A stretch of DNA of 64,000 nt from Notospermus geniculatus (taxonomy: Eukaryota > Nemertea > Pilidiophora > Heteronemertea > Lineidae): positions 1-64,000 of the forward strand of contig NMRB01000863.1 in NCBI GenBank assembly GCA_002633025.1, read 5' to 3'. Positions 55,356 to 64,000 of this stretch are shown piece by piece. The notes beneath the pieces are model-generated. The model did no database searches. It was not told the DNA's origin and saw only the letters and a program-made list of their open reading frames with translations. Position 1 is the stretch's first letter. Every line of letters starts with the position of its first letter. The position numbers were made by a program, and so were the translations under genes.

Positions 55356-55735
55356 CGGGGAACCCGCCCTGCGGTTTATCCCGACAGGTCGGCGCTGCGG
55401 GCGCTTGTACCGAAACGACATCATTGACGTCATTTCAGGTGTTGACGTTGCGTCATGATAAAATGTCCTGTACCCAGTACGTTTTTCCACAGGAAAAATG
55501 CCACAAAAGATGTTGCTTTTATCGCCGTTGTATCTCTTCGTTTTAAAAAAAGGAATAAGATTAAAAGAAAATTTCATCTGCTACACGATGGTGTACATTT
55601 TTACTGTCGGGCGAACAGCACAAATGGTTTATTTCACGCCAGAAATAAATGAAAATAATGTTAGAAAAACAGAGACTTCGGCACAATCGCTCGCAGCGCC
55701 ACATCGTGACGTTTTTGTGTGGGTTCCTCATTGGC
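55356..55735. repeat. MITE family 'GGGGAACC', copy 2
   Basis: It corresponds along its length to 8324-8700 (GGTTTATCCCGACAGGTCGG, GTTGACGTTGCGTCATG, CACGCCAGAAATAAATG, GCAGCGCCACATCGTGACG). The right end GTGGGTTCCTCATTGG is diverged. Confidence 0.85.
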
Positions 55736-55920
55736 CCGAGGATTCCATCTCCGCAACGACGGGGGTCACATTCGATACACCGCACATCAATTGACTTGTC
55801 TTTCTTGTCGGTATCTTTCTGCTATCTTCATTTTTCGCGTAATGCCGACATAACGGTTCTCAAAGCTTATCTCAGCAAAAAAAATCATTGCACTTTGAGT
55901 TGTAAAGGAAGACTTATAAA

Positions 55921-56402
55921 AGGATACTCCTGACCAACCTTACTATACGTTGAAAGGCCTCCTTAAGGCAAAATAAAGCATTTCCTGTAATGAACGTATC
56001 CAAAAAACAGCACCTCTGGGAACTCTTCTACATAGCGCCCGAGGAAGAACCCGATTGGGGTCGAAAATTTGCGAAATATTCGGAGACGACTTTCCGATTT
56101 ATTGTGTCCTGTATTAATGAAGGTTTTTGAAACGACCCAACCTTTGCCAAGGGAGGTACCTGAAGGCGTCCTTTGACTCGAGATAAAGGTTGGTTCTTGA
56201 GATAAAATTTAGCTCAAGGTGATCCATGTTGCGATTTTGGCTTGAGACGGGGTTGCGATCCCTTACAATCACCTCATAAGGACTTCCGATTGCCATATAA
56301 GGTGATCGCAAGGGATCGCAACCCCGTCTCAAGCCAGAATCGCAAAGTGGATCACCTGCTTTAAAGGCTACCGTAATGCTAAAGGAACGTTCTTGAATAC
56401 GG
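55921..56402. repeat. Interspersed repeat 'GGATACTCC', copy split by two insertions
   Basis: Aligned with 21788-22010, it is broken after CATTTCCTGTAATGAA by about 115 bp (56003-56117; this insert contains the GATTGGGGTCGAAAATTTGC word) and again by a 141-bp MITE at 56217-56357. The repeat resumes with ATTAATGAAGG and GCTTTAAAGGCTACC. Confidence 0.8.
56217..56357. repeat. MITE, 141 bp, about 48-bp TIRs
   Basis: AGGTGATCCATGTTGCGATT…GAGACGGGGTTGCGATCCCTT is matched inverted at the right end (AAGGGATCGCAACCCCGTCTC…GTGGATCACCT). AGGTGAT also occurs at the inner edge of the right arm. Confidence 0.9.
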
Positions 56403-56619
56403 ACGACGGTGCGTCAGATTTGACCCAGCCGTTGCGGAGGTATCGGCCATAAACCTCGCGCAAAATGGATATGGAATGGCGAGTAGGTGTGAGGTCCAAC
56501 TGAGGGCAGGCATCATAATAATACTGACAGGGCGCCATGTACATGTATATTAGGAGGAAACCGTAACACCAAGAGGAAACTACTACATTTGTACATTGCG
56601 CTATTTCCATATCATAACC

Positions 56620-56882
56620 GGCGTCGTAACCCTGTTGGGTTTTTGCCGGAGGTATGGAGTCCACGACAGGCTACTGTCCACCTGTGTGGGGTCTTTTACT
56701 TGCCCTGGCATAGACACTCAGGTACAAGGGACCACGGCTTTTAGTCCCATCCGACGGAGGCCCTCAATTAATTTTTCACAATTTTGTTTCACAATTATAT
56801 GCCTTCGCCCGGAGTGGAACTCGCGCCGACCCATTGCACAGTTTGGTCGTCAAGCGCGCTAACCACTCGACCACCGGGCTTA
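56620..56882 (-). repeat. tRNA-derived SINE, minus strand
   Basis: On the minus strand it begins TAAGCCCGGTGGTCGAGTGG, TTAGCGCGCTTGACGACC, with a B-box-like GAGTTCCACTCC. It later reads CTGAGTGTCTATGCCAGGGC and AAGTAAAAGACCCC, a body shared with 9740-10021 and 38925-39155. Confidence 0.8.
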
Positions 56883-56920
56883 GACAAGTATCCAAGTATC
56901 CAAACTTTTGATGCAGAAAT

Positions 56921-57700
56921 ATGATCAGCAAGATATACTTTCATGTGGAACAAACCGTGTTAAATATGGCAAAGTAGTATTTGAAATATTCGAGGTATCA
57001 GGTCACGACTGTTAGAACGGGAATTCATACCACCACGTCCTCTATCGGCAGCTTCACGAAAATAGGGATTTCCGGTCTAAAAATAGTACATCAACGCCGA
57101 AACCACCCAAAAATTTGAACTTGGGAATGAGTTATTAGAACTTCCTGCAGCCTGAATTGTTCTCCTGCCTGGTTAATATCAATCATAACAAATTGATCTA
57201 TGTAACAACGTTGAGTTATTCGAAAAAAGGTTTGTCGTATTGTTGGAAGATCGGGGAAACTACATGTGAGTCGGCTAAGATAGTCTAGCCTCTATTATAG
57301 TCCCCCAAAAGTCGAGTTCACCGCTCAACCCTCAGCAAAGCCGAAATTTGCATTGTCTGAGCAAATTTGTCAATCATTCGTCACACGTTTCATGAACTCG
57401 CTCATGAACTTGTCAGTTACATAGATTTAAGACTACACTACACAACAGCCCACCAGAAACAAAGCGGACAGCTTAATTACTCCACATATTAACTCATTCC
57501 CATAATTAGTACACATCAGGCACAAGATCCAATCATATGCAAATTAGTACGTATGCCGTCATACAGTCCGAATAGCCAATCAATTCGCGGAGAATTGACA
57601 GGCGCACTGGAGAGCAAGCATTCCAAAGACCTATTTGTGTTCTAACAGTCGTGAGGTGGAGATAAACTTATGTCAAAGACTGTACATGACACAATTTTGG
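56921..57700. repeat. One arm of the 46032-46689 fold-back, split by an insertion
   Basis: TATACTTTCATGTGGAACAA, GTATTTGAAATATTCGAGGTA, then after the insert GGAGATAAACTTATGTCAAAG and ACTGTACATG match the right arm of the fold-back in order. Confidence 0.8.
57004..57653. mobile_element. 650-bp MITE with 15-bp perfect TIRs and 4-bp target duplication
   Basis: CACGACTGTTAGAAC at 57004 and GTTCTAACAGTCGTG at 57639-57653. AGGT flanks both ends. The empty site can be read at 46648-46661 (GTAGGTGTAGATAAAC). It lies in the last intron of the FN3-SEA gene, 54 bp before the final exon. Confidence 0.85.
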
Positions 57701-57707
57701 TTTTTAG

Positions 57708-57871
57708 TTTCAGAGGGCAGCAGTGGTAACCAGGGGGCCTTCGGAACAGATAACTTCCCAAGTGTAAGGAGCAAACGGGACATCAATATTCAACAGAAGA
57801 TAAACATAACAAATAACTTCTTGCCAGGCTGTCGAAGTGAGCCGCCCATCAGCAGCAGTACAGCTTGTTAG
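57708..57871 (+). CDS. C-terminal exon of the FN3-SEA gene
   Basis: The acceptor GTTTTTAG at 57707 gives phase 1, matching the donor at 55286. The frame reads SEGSSGNQGAFGTDNFPSVR, SKRDINIQQKINITNNFLPG, CRSEPPISSSTAC and stops at TAG (57869-57871). There is an RSKR furin-like basic site, one N-glycosylation site (NIT) and two Cys. No membrane segment or GPI-like tail is seen, so a secreted or cytosolic end is implied unless other exons exist. It is the last exon I can support; no clear AATAAA follows nearby. Confidence 0.6.
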
Positions 57872-58704
57872 GCGGACATTCTTGGTGACCAAGGGTGGTG
57901 GGGTGGACTACTATCGTGCCAATGGCGTTCCGAAAAGCTCCGCATGGGAGTAAGAAAGTGGAAAATAAGACGTGGGAAGTTTTGCACTTTTGCACGAATT
58001 ATGCAATATATAATTATAGTATTGATATAATTTTATCCCATTTTGAGAAATTTTCTTAAAATGACACGACATTTTGTCTGATTTTTCGGGCTATATTTCT
58101 CAGAATGGGGAAAAGTTCACCCCAATTTGAGAAATTGGAAAATTCGCGGAAAAGTGCAAAATTCCCCACTTCTTATCTTCCACTTTTATTTCTTACTCCC
58201 TTTCCCGTTTTCGCTCATTAGAGTTTGATCTGCAGGTGTCAAATATATCCGTTGATGTTCTTACTTTAGAGCAGGTGAAATCTGCTGAGTCATGCTGAAC
58301 GTTCCATTATTTGCCATGTATAGTGTACATGTACATTTTCCAAAATCACTGCTGGTGGCGAGGTTTTGATACGAATGCGAGTAACCCCGGTGTATATTGG
58401 CCACAGTAGGTTTTAACGACAAAAAAGTACAAAAAATGACACGGCGAGATGTGAGGCATGCAGTAAGTAGTGTGTAAGTGCATGACTGCTGCGTATTATA
58501 TATTGGCCCTTTTGGCATGTGCATTTCATAAATATGCATCGTGTATTAGAATGCATTCTATTTTAATGCCATTTCGAAAGTTTTCTTACATAATACATTT
58601 TGTATTTTAAGGAAATTTTCCATAGAATTTACGTCTTTCTGTATTTAAATTATCATTGTTAGGCTATAAGAACATGAGTGCTTTGTACATGTACATGTGT
58701 ATAG
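57872..58704. other. No gene seen downstream of the FN3-SEA gene
   Basis: AT-rich sequence with a loose inverted pair (GTAAGAAAGTGGAAAATAAGACGTGGG near 57950 / CACTTCTTATCTTCCACTTTTATTTCTTAC near 58167), probably another degenerate MITE. Confidence 0.5.
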
Positions 58705-58705
58705 G

Positions 58706-59320
58706 TCGATTGCACACCGTTTCCGATCTTTTCCGACCACCGTTGTCAACGCAACAATAGGGAGTTTAAGAAATCAAACGATAAACGTTAACTTTACGAC
58801 AACGTTATTTTTTGTACCGAAAATGCAATATCTAATCTGGTGAATTCGCAGTATGAAAAATAACGTTGTCGTAAAGTTAACGTTTATCGTTTGATTTCTT
58901 AAACTCCCTAATGATTCCCGATCTCCGTTCGGGCATTGTTGTGCGTCATCTCGAGAACGAAGTTTTGCGCATGCGCTCGGGCTGGGTCCGGAAGCAATTT
59001 CGGGATGGACATGTAAACAAACCGAAACGGGGCTAAAAACTCGATTTTGTACACGTATTACGATCACTAAAATATAAAATGGTGAAAGTATGGATTGTTA
59101 AGAACTGTGGGGCACATTTTGGGCAATAAAATAACGTGCGGTTCTTCAGAATACCGGCCGAAGAGAAGCATGGCTACGCTGTCACTCAAAGACAACAAGG
59201 TCATTTATTTTCGGACCCAGCCTACTGCGCATGCGGGGAGTTTCTAATTTTAGATTCCCGACCGAGATCGGTAGCCTTGACGAAGGCGGTCGGGAAAGAT
59301 CGGAAACGGCGTGCAATCGA
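58706..59320. repeat. Inverted-repeat element, 615 bp, carrying a nested MITE
   Basis: TCGATTGCACACCGTTTCCG and ATCTTTTCCGACC return inverted as GGTCGGGAAAGAT and CGGAAACGGCGTGCAATCGA. Confidence 0.8.
58760..58908. repeat. MITE, 149 bp, 53-bp TIRs, TA target duplication
   Basis: GGGAGTTTAAGAAATCAAAC, GATAAACGTTAACTTTACGA, CAACGTTATTTTT and their exact inverse. TA on both sides (58758-58759 and 58909-58910) suggests a Tc1/mariner-like origin. Confidence 0.9.
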
Positions 59321-59384
59321 TCTACATGTATTGGTTATTTCGATCTGGGTCTTTATTCCCAGAAGCACCTATGACGTGCGGACC

Positions 59385-59771
59385 CTTAAAGGGAGACATG
59401 CGAAAAATATTGCCCGGCGGGCACAACTTGTCTGAGTTGTAGCGCCGTCTGTTAATACACGGTGACACTACGCTATATCACAGGTCCCTGGAGAGCTAGT
59501 GAGCTTAGAACACGTATCTAACCAAAAAAAACACTAGTTTGTAAAAACACAGCCCGAGCTCACGAATTTATGAGCTTGTGGTGTGTTTTTAGATACGTGT
59601 TGTGTTTTTCAGATACGTTTGGTTAATACAAAAGTGTTCGAAACTCACTGATAGCTCTCCAGGGGCCTGTGATACATGTATAGCGTAGTGTCACCGCATA
59701 TTAACAGACGGCGCTACAACTCAGACAATCTGTGCCCGCCGGGCAATATTTTTCGCATGTCTCCCTTTAAG
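59385..59771. repeat. Fold-back element, 387 bp, arms about 150 bp
   Basis: CTTAAAGGGAGACATGCGAA, ATTGCCCGGCGGGCACA and GTAGCGCCGTCTGTTAATA return inverted at the right (TATTAACAGACGGCGCTAC, TGTGCCCGCCGGGCAAT, CGCATGTCTCCCTTTAAG). Confidence 0.92.
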
Positions 59772-60023
59772 TTGACTGTCCCCTATCCTTTCATCACTGA
59801 TATGATTAAACATACCAATGGGAGATGACACCAGTTGTCAACTTACGGGTCCACAGGTCCGATCAGAGTGAATAGGTACCGTAGATGATATTAAATGCAA
59901 TCGCCTAGAGGTACAAAAGGGTTTTTAAAGGGATTTTTAGGAGTTAGGGGTTGGGGTTAGGGTTAGGATTAGCTCATTCCTGGAATGATTTAGGGTCGGG
60001 GTCAGCCATATATATTTTTCTAA

Positions 60024-60241
60024 GGGCCGATTTAATAGACGTTTGCTGTTCCACCAAAAATAGATAGGCCTGCGAAAAATGTACAACTAAATTTTTCACC
60101 AAAAAGCCCCGTTGTCAAGCTCTGTATAGCGCTTACCATCAGGGCTTTTGGGTAAAAATTTAGTTGTACACTTTTCGCATGCCTATCCGCTATTTTTGGT
60201 GGAACCAATGGTAGCTTAGCAAACGTCTATTAAATCGGTCC
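60024..60241. repeat. MITE, 218 bp
   Basis: GGGCCGATTTAATAGACGTTTGC pairs with GCAAACGTCTATTAAATCGGTCC. The inner arms are CCACCAAAAATAG / CTATTTTTGGTGG and TGTACAACTAAATTTTT / AAAAATTTAGTTGTACA. Confidence 0.9.
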
Positions 60242-60317
60242 AATGTCCACCTAAATGTCCCTCTCGGCATGGAGCTGGGTGATTGCAATTACATGTAACA
60301 CCTACCAAGTTAAGTTC

Positions 60318-61119
60318 CAGGCGCGATATGCACAAAACATCTTAAGTGTGATTTTTTGAGAATTTCCCAAAGAATTTCCTTAAGTAATCATCCTTAACCT
60401 GAGTGGTATGCACAAAGCATCTTAAGATGAGAATTTTCTTAAAAATCTCCTTAACTTTAAGGTACCTCATCAAGATTCATAAGTGAAAATGTTGTCCCTA
60501 TTTCCAGCAAAAAATACAGAAATTGTGTCTCTTTGACCTATTCAAAGATGTAGAACAGCATCATTTCTTCATAGCTCTTATTATTGTTGGTTACACTGAA
60601 GATAATGAAGTGAGAGGGTGGTACGGGTACCAATGATAATTCGGGACAGTGAAAATCCTTTTGATTTTGGCTTGGGTGAGGGGATTTCACTTTGATGGAA
60701 CGGGAATACTCTTCATTTAATATCAATCTTCTTGCTGCAGATAGATTGACAGAAGCCACGTAGTTCCTGCCTTACTAAGAGAAATCCTACTGAGTTGAGA
60801 AAATTCCGATTACTTATGAAAATCCTTAACGTGTGCAACCATGTGCTCTTGAAGCAGGGATTCCCTAGGCATTCCCAGTGTGAGCTATTGTAAGAGCGAA
60901 TTCTATTGGCTAACGCACGGGCTAAATTTAGCTCTAGGCCTAAGAGAAATCCTACTGAATTGAGGAAATTCCTATTACTTAAGCAAATTCTCAGCTCAGG
61001 AAATTCGTAAGGTGCTTCGTGCATACCACTTGAATGATTTCCTTAGCCAAGAATTATTTTACGAGGTTAAGGATAATCTTACACTTAATATAAGGATTTT
61101 TTGTGCATACGGGGCCAGG
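60318..61119. repeat. CTTAAG-rich element 1, about 800 bp
   Basis: GATATGCACAAAACATCTTAAGTG pairs loosely with CACTTAATATAAGGATTTTTTGTGCATAC. A second nested layer repeats GGTATGCACAAAGCATCTTAAG (60411) and CTTCGTGCATACCACTTGAATG (61014). The body is rich in CCTTAAC/TTAAGG words. No gene. Confidence 0.75.
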
Positions 61120-61121
61120 GG

Positions 61122-61830
61122 CCATATGCATAAAACTACTTAAGTATGAAAATCCCAAGGGATTCCCTCAAACCACCACTAAAGTGGAAATCTTAACTTA
61201 AGGGAGATGCAGAAAGCTACTTTGGAATAGTGAAAGCCTCAAAATCACCCTTAACTCTAAGTGTGGTGACAGTTCCCTTAACTGACTCCTTAACTTCACA
61301 GTTGTGGCAGGCACAGGTTGGAATATGCTATCCATGCTGTTTTTTAATGCATGCTAGCCAAATAGGCCAGGGAATGTGCTAGGCTAGGGTGGGATAACAT
61401 TGAACTGTGCCAAGGATTTTGATTTGACAGACCATGTATCCTATTTCTGTCCTACCAATTTTAAATTGGTAACCTCTTTTTTGTTTTCCACCGTTAATAG
61501 CCATTTTACACAGTTCCAAACATACTAAAATGTCCATTACAGCATTGCCAGCAGTCATGTTCATGTACATGCAACCTACAATGTACATTTGAGAAACCTT
61601 CCTTAAGTATAACACTCAAGAAATCTGGGAAACCCCTTGAATACAGAAATTTCATTGGCTGACACCACAATTCCTGGAAATACTTTAGTTAGGGGTTGCC
61701 CTTAGCTGAGTATGCCCTTAGTTTGTTTTATGCATACACCTTAAGTATGGCACTTGGTAAAGTGAAATCCTTAGACTTTAAGGGTAAGTTTTACACTTAA
61801 CTTAAGGAAGTTTTATGCATATGGCCCCTG
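61122..61830. repeat. CTTAAG-rich element 2, about 709 bp
   Basis: AGGGGCCATATGCATAAAAC pairs with GTTTTATGCATATGGCCCCT (the right arm has one extra T). A nested layer (CTTAAGGGAGATGCAGAAAGC / TTTGTTTTATGCATACACCTTAAG) is present. It has the same type of terminus as element 1 and abuts it. Confidence 0.8.
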
Positions 61831-62123
61831 GGTTCTGTGATGCAAGTCCCGCCACTACGAATTCGGTGGGGAATCTTTTTAGCAATATTATCTTTCTTAT
61901 ATTTCCCAATCGAATATCGAGGGCAGCCTTCTCAATAACAGGCGGCGGGCGGCGAATTCGCCGCCTACAACAGTATCTGCCGCCGCCTACAAAAAAAGTG
62001 TCAAAAATATTCCAAAAAACTGGAAAGAGCGTCAGGCACTCAAAGAAAGACCCGTCATTGCCGTGTCTATTGAATTAAATGTAGCTCATAACATCGTTCA
62101 GCGATGCAAACCGCTGTGCAATC

Positions 62124-62283
62124 TAAAGCGGCCCATACACGATCAATATTATTGCACAATATGAGGATCACAATCACAATATTATTGCCAATCTTTCTTC
62201 TACCCATCATGCGAAAAGCGCACGACCACCCATTTGGGCCCCATATTGTGCAATAATATTGCGCCGTGTATGGGCGGCTTTAG
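62124..62283. repeat. MITE, 160 bp
   Basis: CTAAAGCGGCCCATACACGA and AATATTATTGCACAATATG return inverted as ATATTGTGCAATAATATT and CGTGTATGGGCGGCTTTAG. Confidence 0.9.
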
Positions 62284-62439
62284 CAAATAGGCCCTCGGCA
62301 AGTGTGTCATTGGGAACACGGAATTCATGAGGGAAACGCAAATATAAGCCCCTCGCTGGTGTTTCCCACTGCATTCTTTTCACTCACAACTGCATGGCGA
62401 CACCATGTTCCAATGCCCAAGATCTGTCAATCAATCAGA

Positions 62440-62579
62440 GGCCATATTTATGAAGCCTTCGCCAACTTTGCGCTCACGCAAATCTACTGTTGGCTGCACA
62501 AGTCCTATTTTTCACTGACTGCCTTACAATAGATTTGCGTGAACGCAAAGTTGCGAAGGCTTCATAAATATGGCCCCAG
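62440..62579. repeat. MITE, 140 bp
   Basis: GGCCATATTTATGAAGCCTTCG and AACTTTGCGCTCACGCAAATCTA return inverted (TAGATTTGCGTGAACGCAAAG, CGAAGGCTTCATAAATATGGCC). Confidence 0.9.
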
Positions 62580-63057
62580 GTCTTTCCCGCCAAATTATGC
62601 TGTTCGTTTCCTGCCAAAATCGACACACACGCCCTCACCATTACCCCCTGGTAATGGACTACTGTTGTGTCCGGCACTCAATGAATCGTTGGCAGAATAC
62701 TGAGATTCCCCTCAAGAGTTTGATCCTTTGCCGGGGTTGTCTTGAGGAAATGAACTTTTCTATTAGGCTAGATATCATTTTGACCGATTTTGTGTTCCAT
62801 AAAAAAGTATTTCAGATAAGAATTAAATAAAATACGATTTTATTATTTAGTTACGATCATTTTTTCTGCATTTTATCATTTTTTTGTGCATTTGGATCAC
62901 TGCTTCAGCTATGTCCTGGCCCATATCAGATTGTCCACCGAAATAATCAGGCATTGAAACATTGGTTAATGCTATCTTCGAATAAAACTCGGCCTCCTAC
63001 TCTGGTCGGAGTTACGTAGTCGTCTTGTTTACAACGAGCAAAAACAATCCAACCTAT

Positions 63058-63290
63058 TAGGGCCGTTTAGACGACAGGCAAAAATCCACATGCGATCCGA
63101 TCGAATCCGATTGTGGTTCAAAACTCTTGCGTGTAAACGCTACTCAATGTAGTCTAATGTGATCCAGTGTGGATTTAAAATGAACCACCGATTTTGCTGG
63201 TCCCGAATCCACATTCGACCGCATTAGACCACATTGAACCACATACGACCAGATTAAAATTCTCGTCTAAACGCAAGTGAGACCCTAAAG
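63058..63290. repeat. Harbinger-like MITE, about 230 bp
   Basis: TAGGGCCGTTTAGACGA pairs loosely with TCGTCTAAACGCAAGTGAGACCCTA. Inside, CACATGCGATCCGATCGAATCCG and several [CA]CACATT.GACC words recall the GATC-rich end at 19640-19864. Confidence 0.55.
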
Positions 63291-63605
63291 CCTAGTTTAT
63301 ACTTCGACGCAGGACCATCGGCGTCCGACGCACGATCGAAATCTGTACGCCGACATAAGGGTGGGTCTACACTAGAGCCGTCATCGCAATGCGTTCGCGC
63401 ATATGCGTCGTCGCAAAAATTGAACCAATAGAAAAACTAATGGTTGACCACATTGTTGCGTTGCGTTTGGTATCGGTTGCGTTATCGCTTTACGTTGCCG
63501 CAAGAATTGGAAATTTCCCAATTTTTAACGCGCTGCACAGGCCAACGCATTGCCTTGAGAAGGTGAAGGCCACATTTTTCTGGCCATCGTGTTCTTTTAG
63601 CTCTG

Positions 63606-63780
63606 GAATAGGAGCTGTCAGCGAGTTGACCACTAGGTGTCACTAGGGCCCAATTCAATGCATCTAGCGGACCCAGTCATTATCGATCGAGCAGCGATCA
63701 TAATAGATTTCCTGTACATTTGGTCCGCTAAGACTGTGCTGCCATCTGTTAGCAATATGCGCGGCTGACTGCTCCTATTG
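63606..63780. repeat. MITE family 'CAATAGGAGC', copy 2
   Basis: It matches 54194-54367 along its length (AGCGGACCCAGTCATTATCG, GCAATATGCGCGGCTGACTG, GCTCCTATTG). Confidence 0.85.
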
Positions 63781-63949
63781 TCTTGAAAAATTCTCGTTTC
63801 CTTTTTCTTTTGCGTAGCATGGGATGGAGCCAACAGTCCGTGGGTTTCCGCCCCAAACCAACGTCATCAAAGCCACCAGTTCATCTTCCTCGACTTATGG
63901 CATGATATTCGTTGCAATATTCAATACTACAAAATATTTTGGTTCCAAA

Positions 63950-64000
63950 AATATATTCATTCATGAATGGTAAATATTCATTCATGAATGGTAAATATTC
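63950..64000. repeat. 23-bp tandem repeat at the window edge
   Basis: ATTCATTCATGAATGGTAAAT repeats at least twice with a period of 22-23 bp; each unit contains the palindrome ATTCATGAAT. It continues past the window. Confidence 0.8.

Overview
This is eukaryotic nuclear DNA, most likely from a marine invertebrate. Exons are short with GT-AG borders, introns are long, tRNA-derived SINEs are present, and there are dozens of palindromic non-autonomous DNA transposons. The style (many TACATGTA and TAGGCCTA words, about 40% GC by eye) fits a deuterostome such as an echinoderm, hemichordate or amphioxus, or a lophotrochozoan; I cannot name the species. Two N gaps (12346-13151 and 37990-38230) and a few single Ns show that this is a draft scaffold.

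Layout. (1) 971-8133, plus strand: seven consecutive, phase-consistent exons of the auxilin/cyclin-G-associated kinase (GAK) gene, covering the linker, the PTEN-like domain and the first part of the C2 domain. The kinase part lies before the window and no later exon was recognised. (2) 8.1-31 kb: a transposon graveyard. It holds a PIF/Harbinger transposase with intact DDE residues (13.2-14.0 kb), a convergent Myb/SANT-type Harbinger accessory gene with tandemly duplicated exons (15.4-19.5 kb), a Helitron fragment (19.9-20.5 kb), a decayed transposon ORF (24.0-24.7 kb), a 700-bp element with 105-bp perfect inverted repeats and 9-bp target duplications (24791-25490), an intronless DUF4326-like ORF pair (26.6-27.4 kb) and a Ty3/Gypsy RT scrap. 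(3) 31937-32983: a class A GPCR exon with a poly-A signal, followed 1.5 kb later by a partial copy. (4) 41484-57871: a series of exons that may form one large gene. A 4.1-kb ankyrin exon (about 34 repeats) ends at a phase-1 splice donor. It is followed on the same strand by phase-1 FN3 exons, two three-exon SEA domains, a Cys-bearing linker and a Thr-rich exon derived from an FN3 exon. (5) 58-64 kb: back-to-back MITEs.

The most notable observations are the possible ANK-FN3-SEA fusion, the conversion of an FN3 exon into a 21-bp minisatellite stalk, recent higher-order duplications in the ankyrin array, a run of short-loop perfect palindromes beside the Harbinger transposase, and several nested insertions whose empty sites can be read from other copies in the window. 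Exon calls rest on splice signals, phase and family recognition by eye; no database search was possible.
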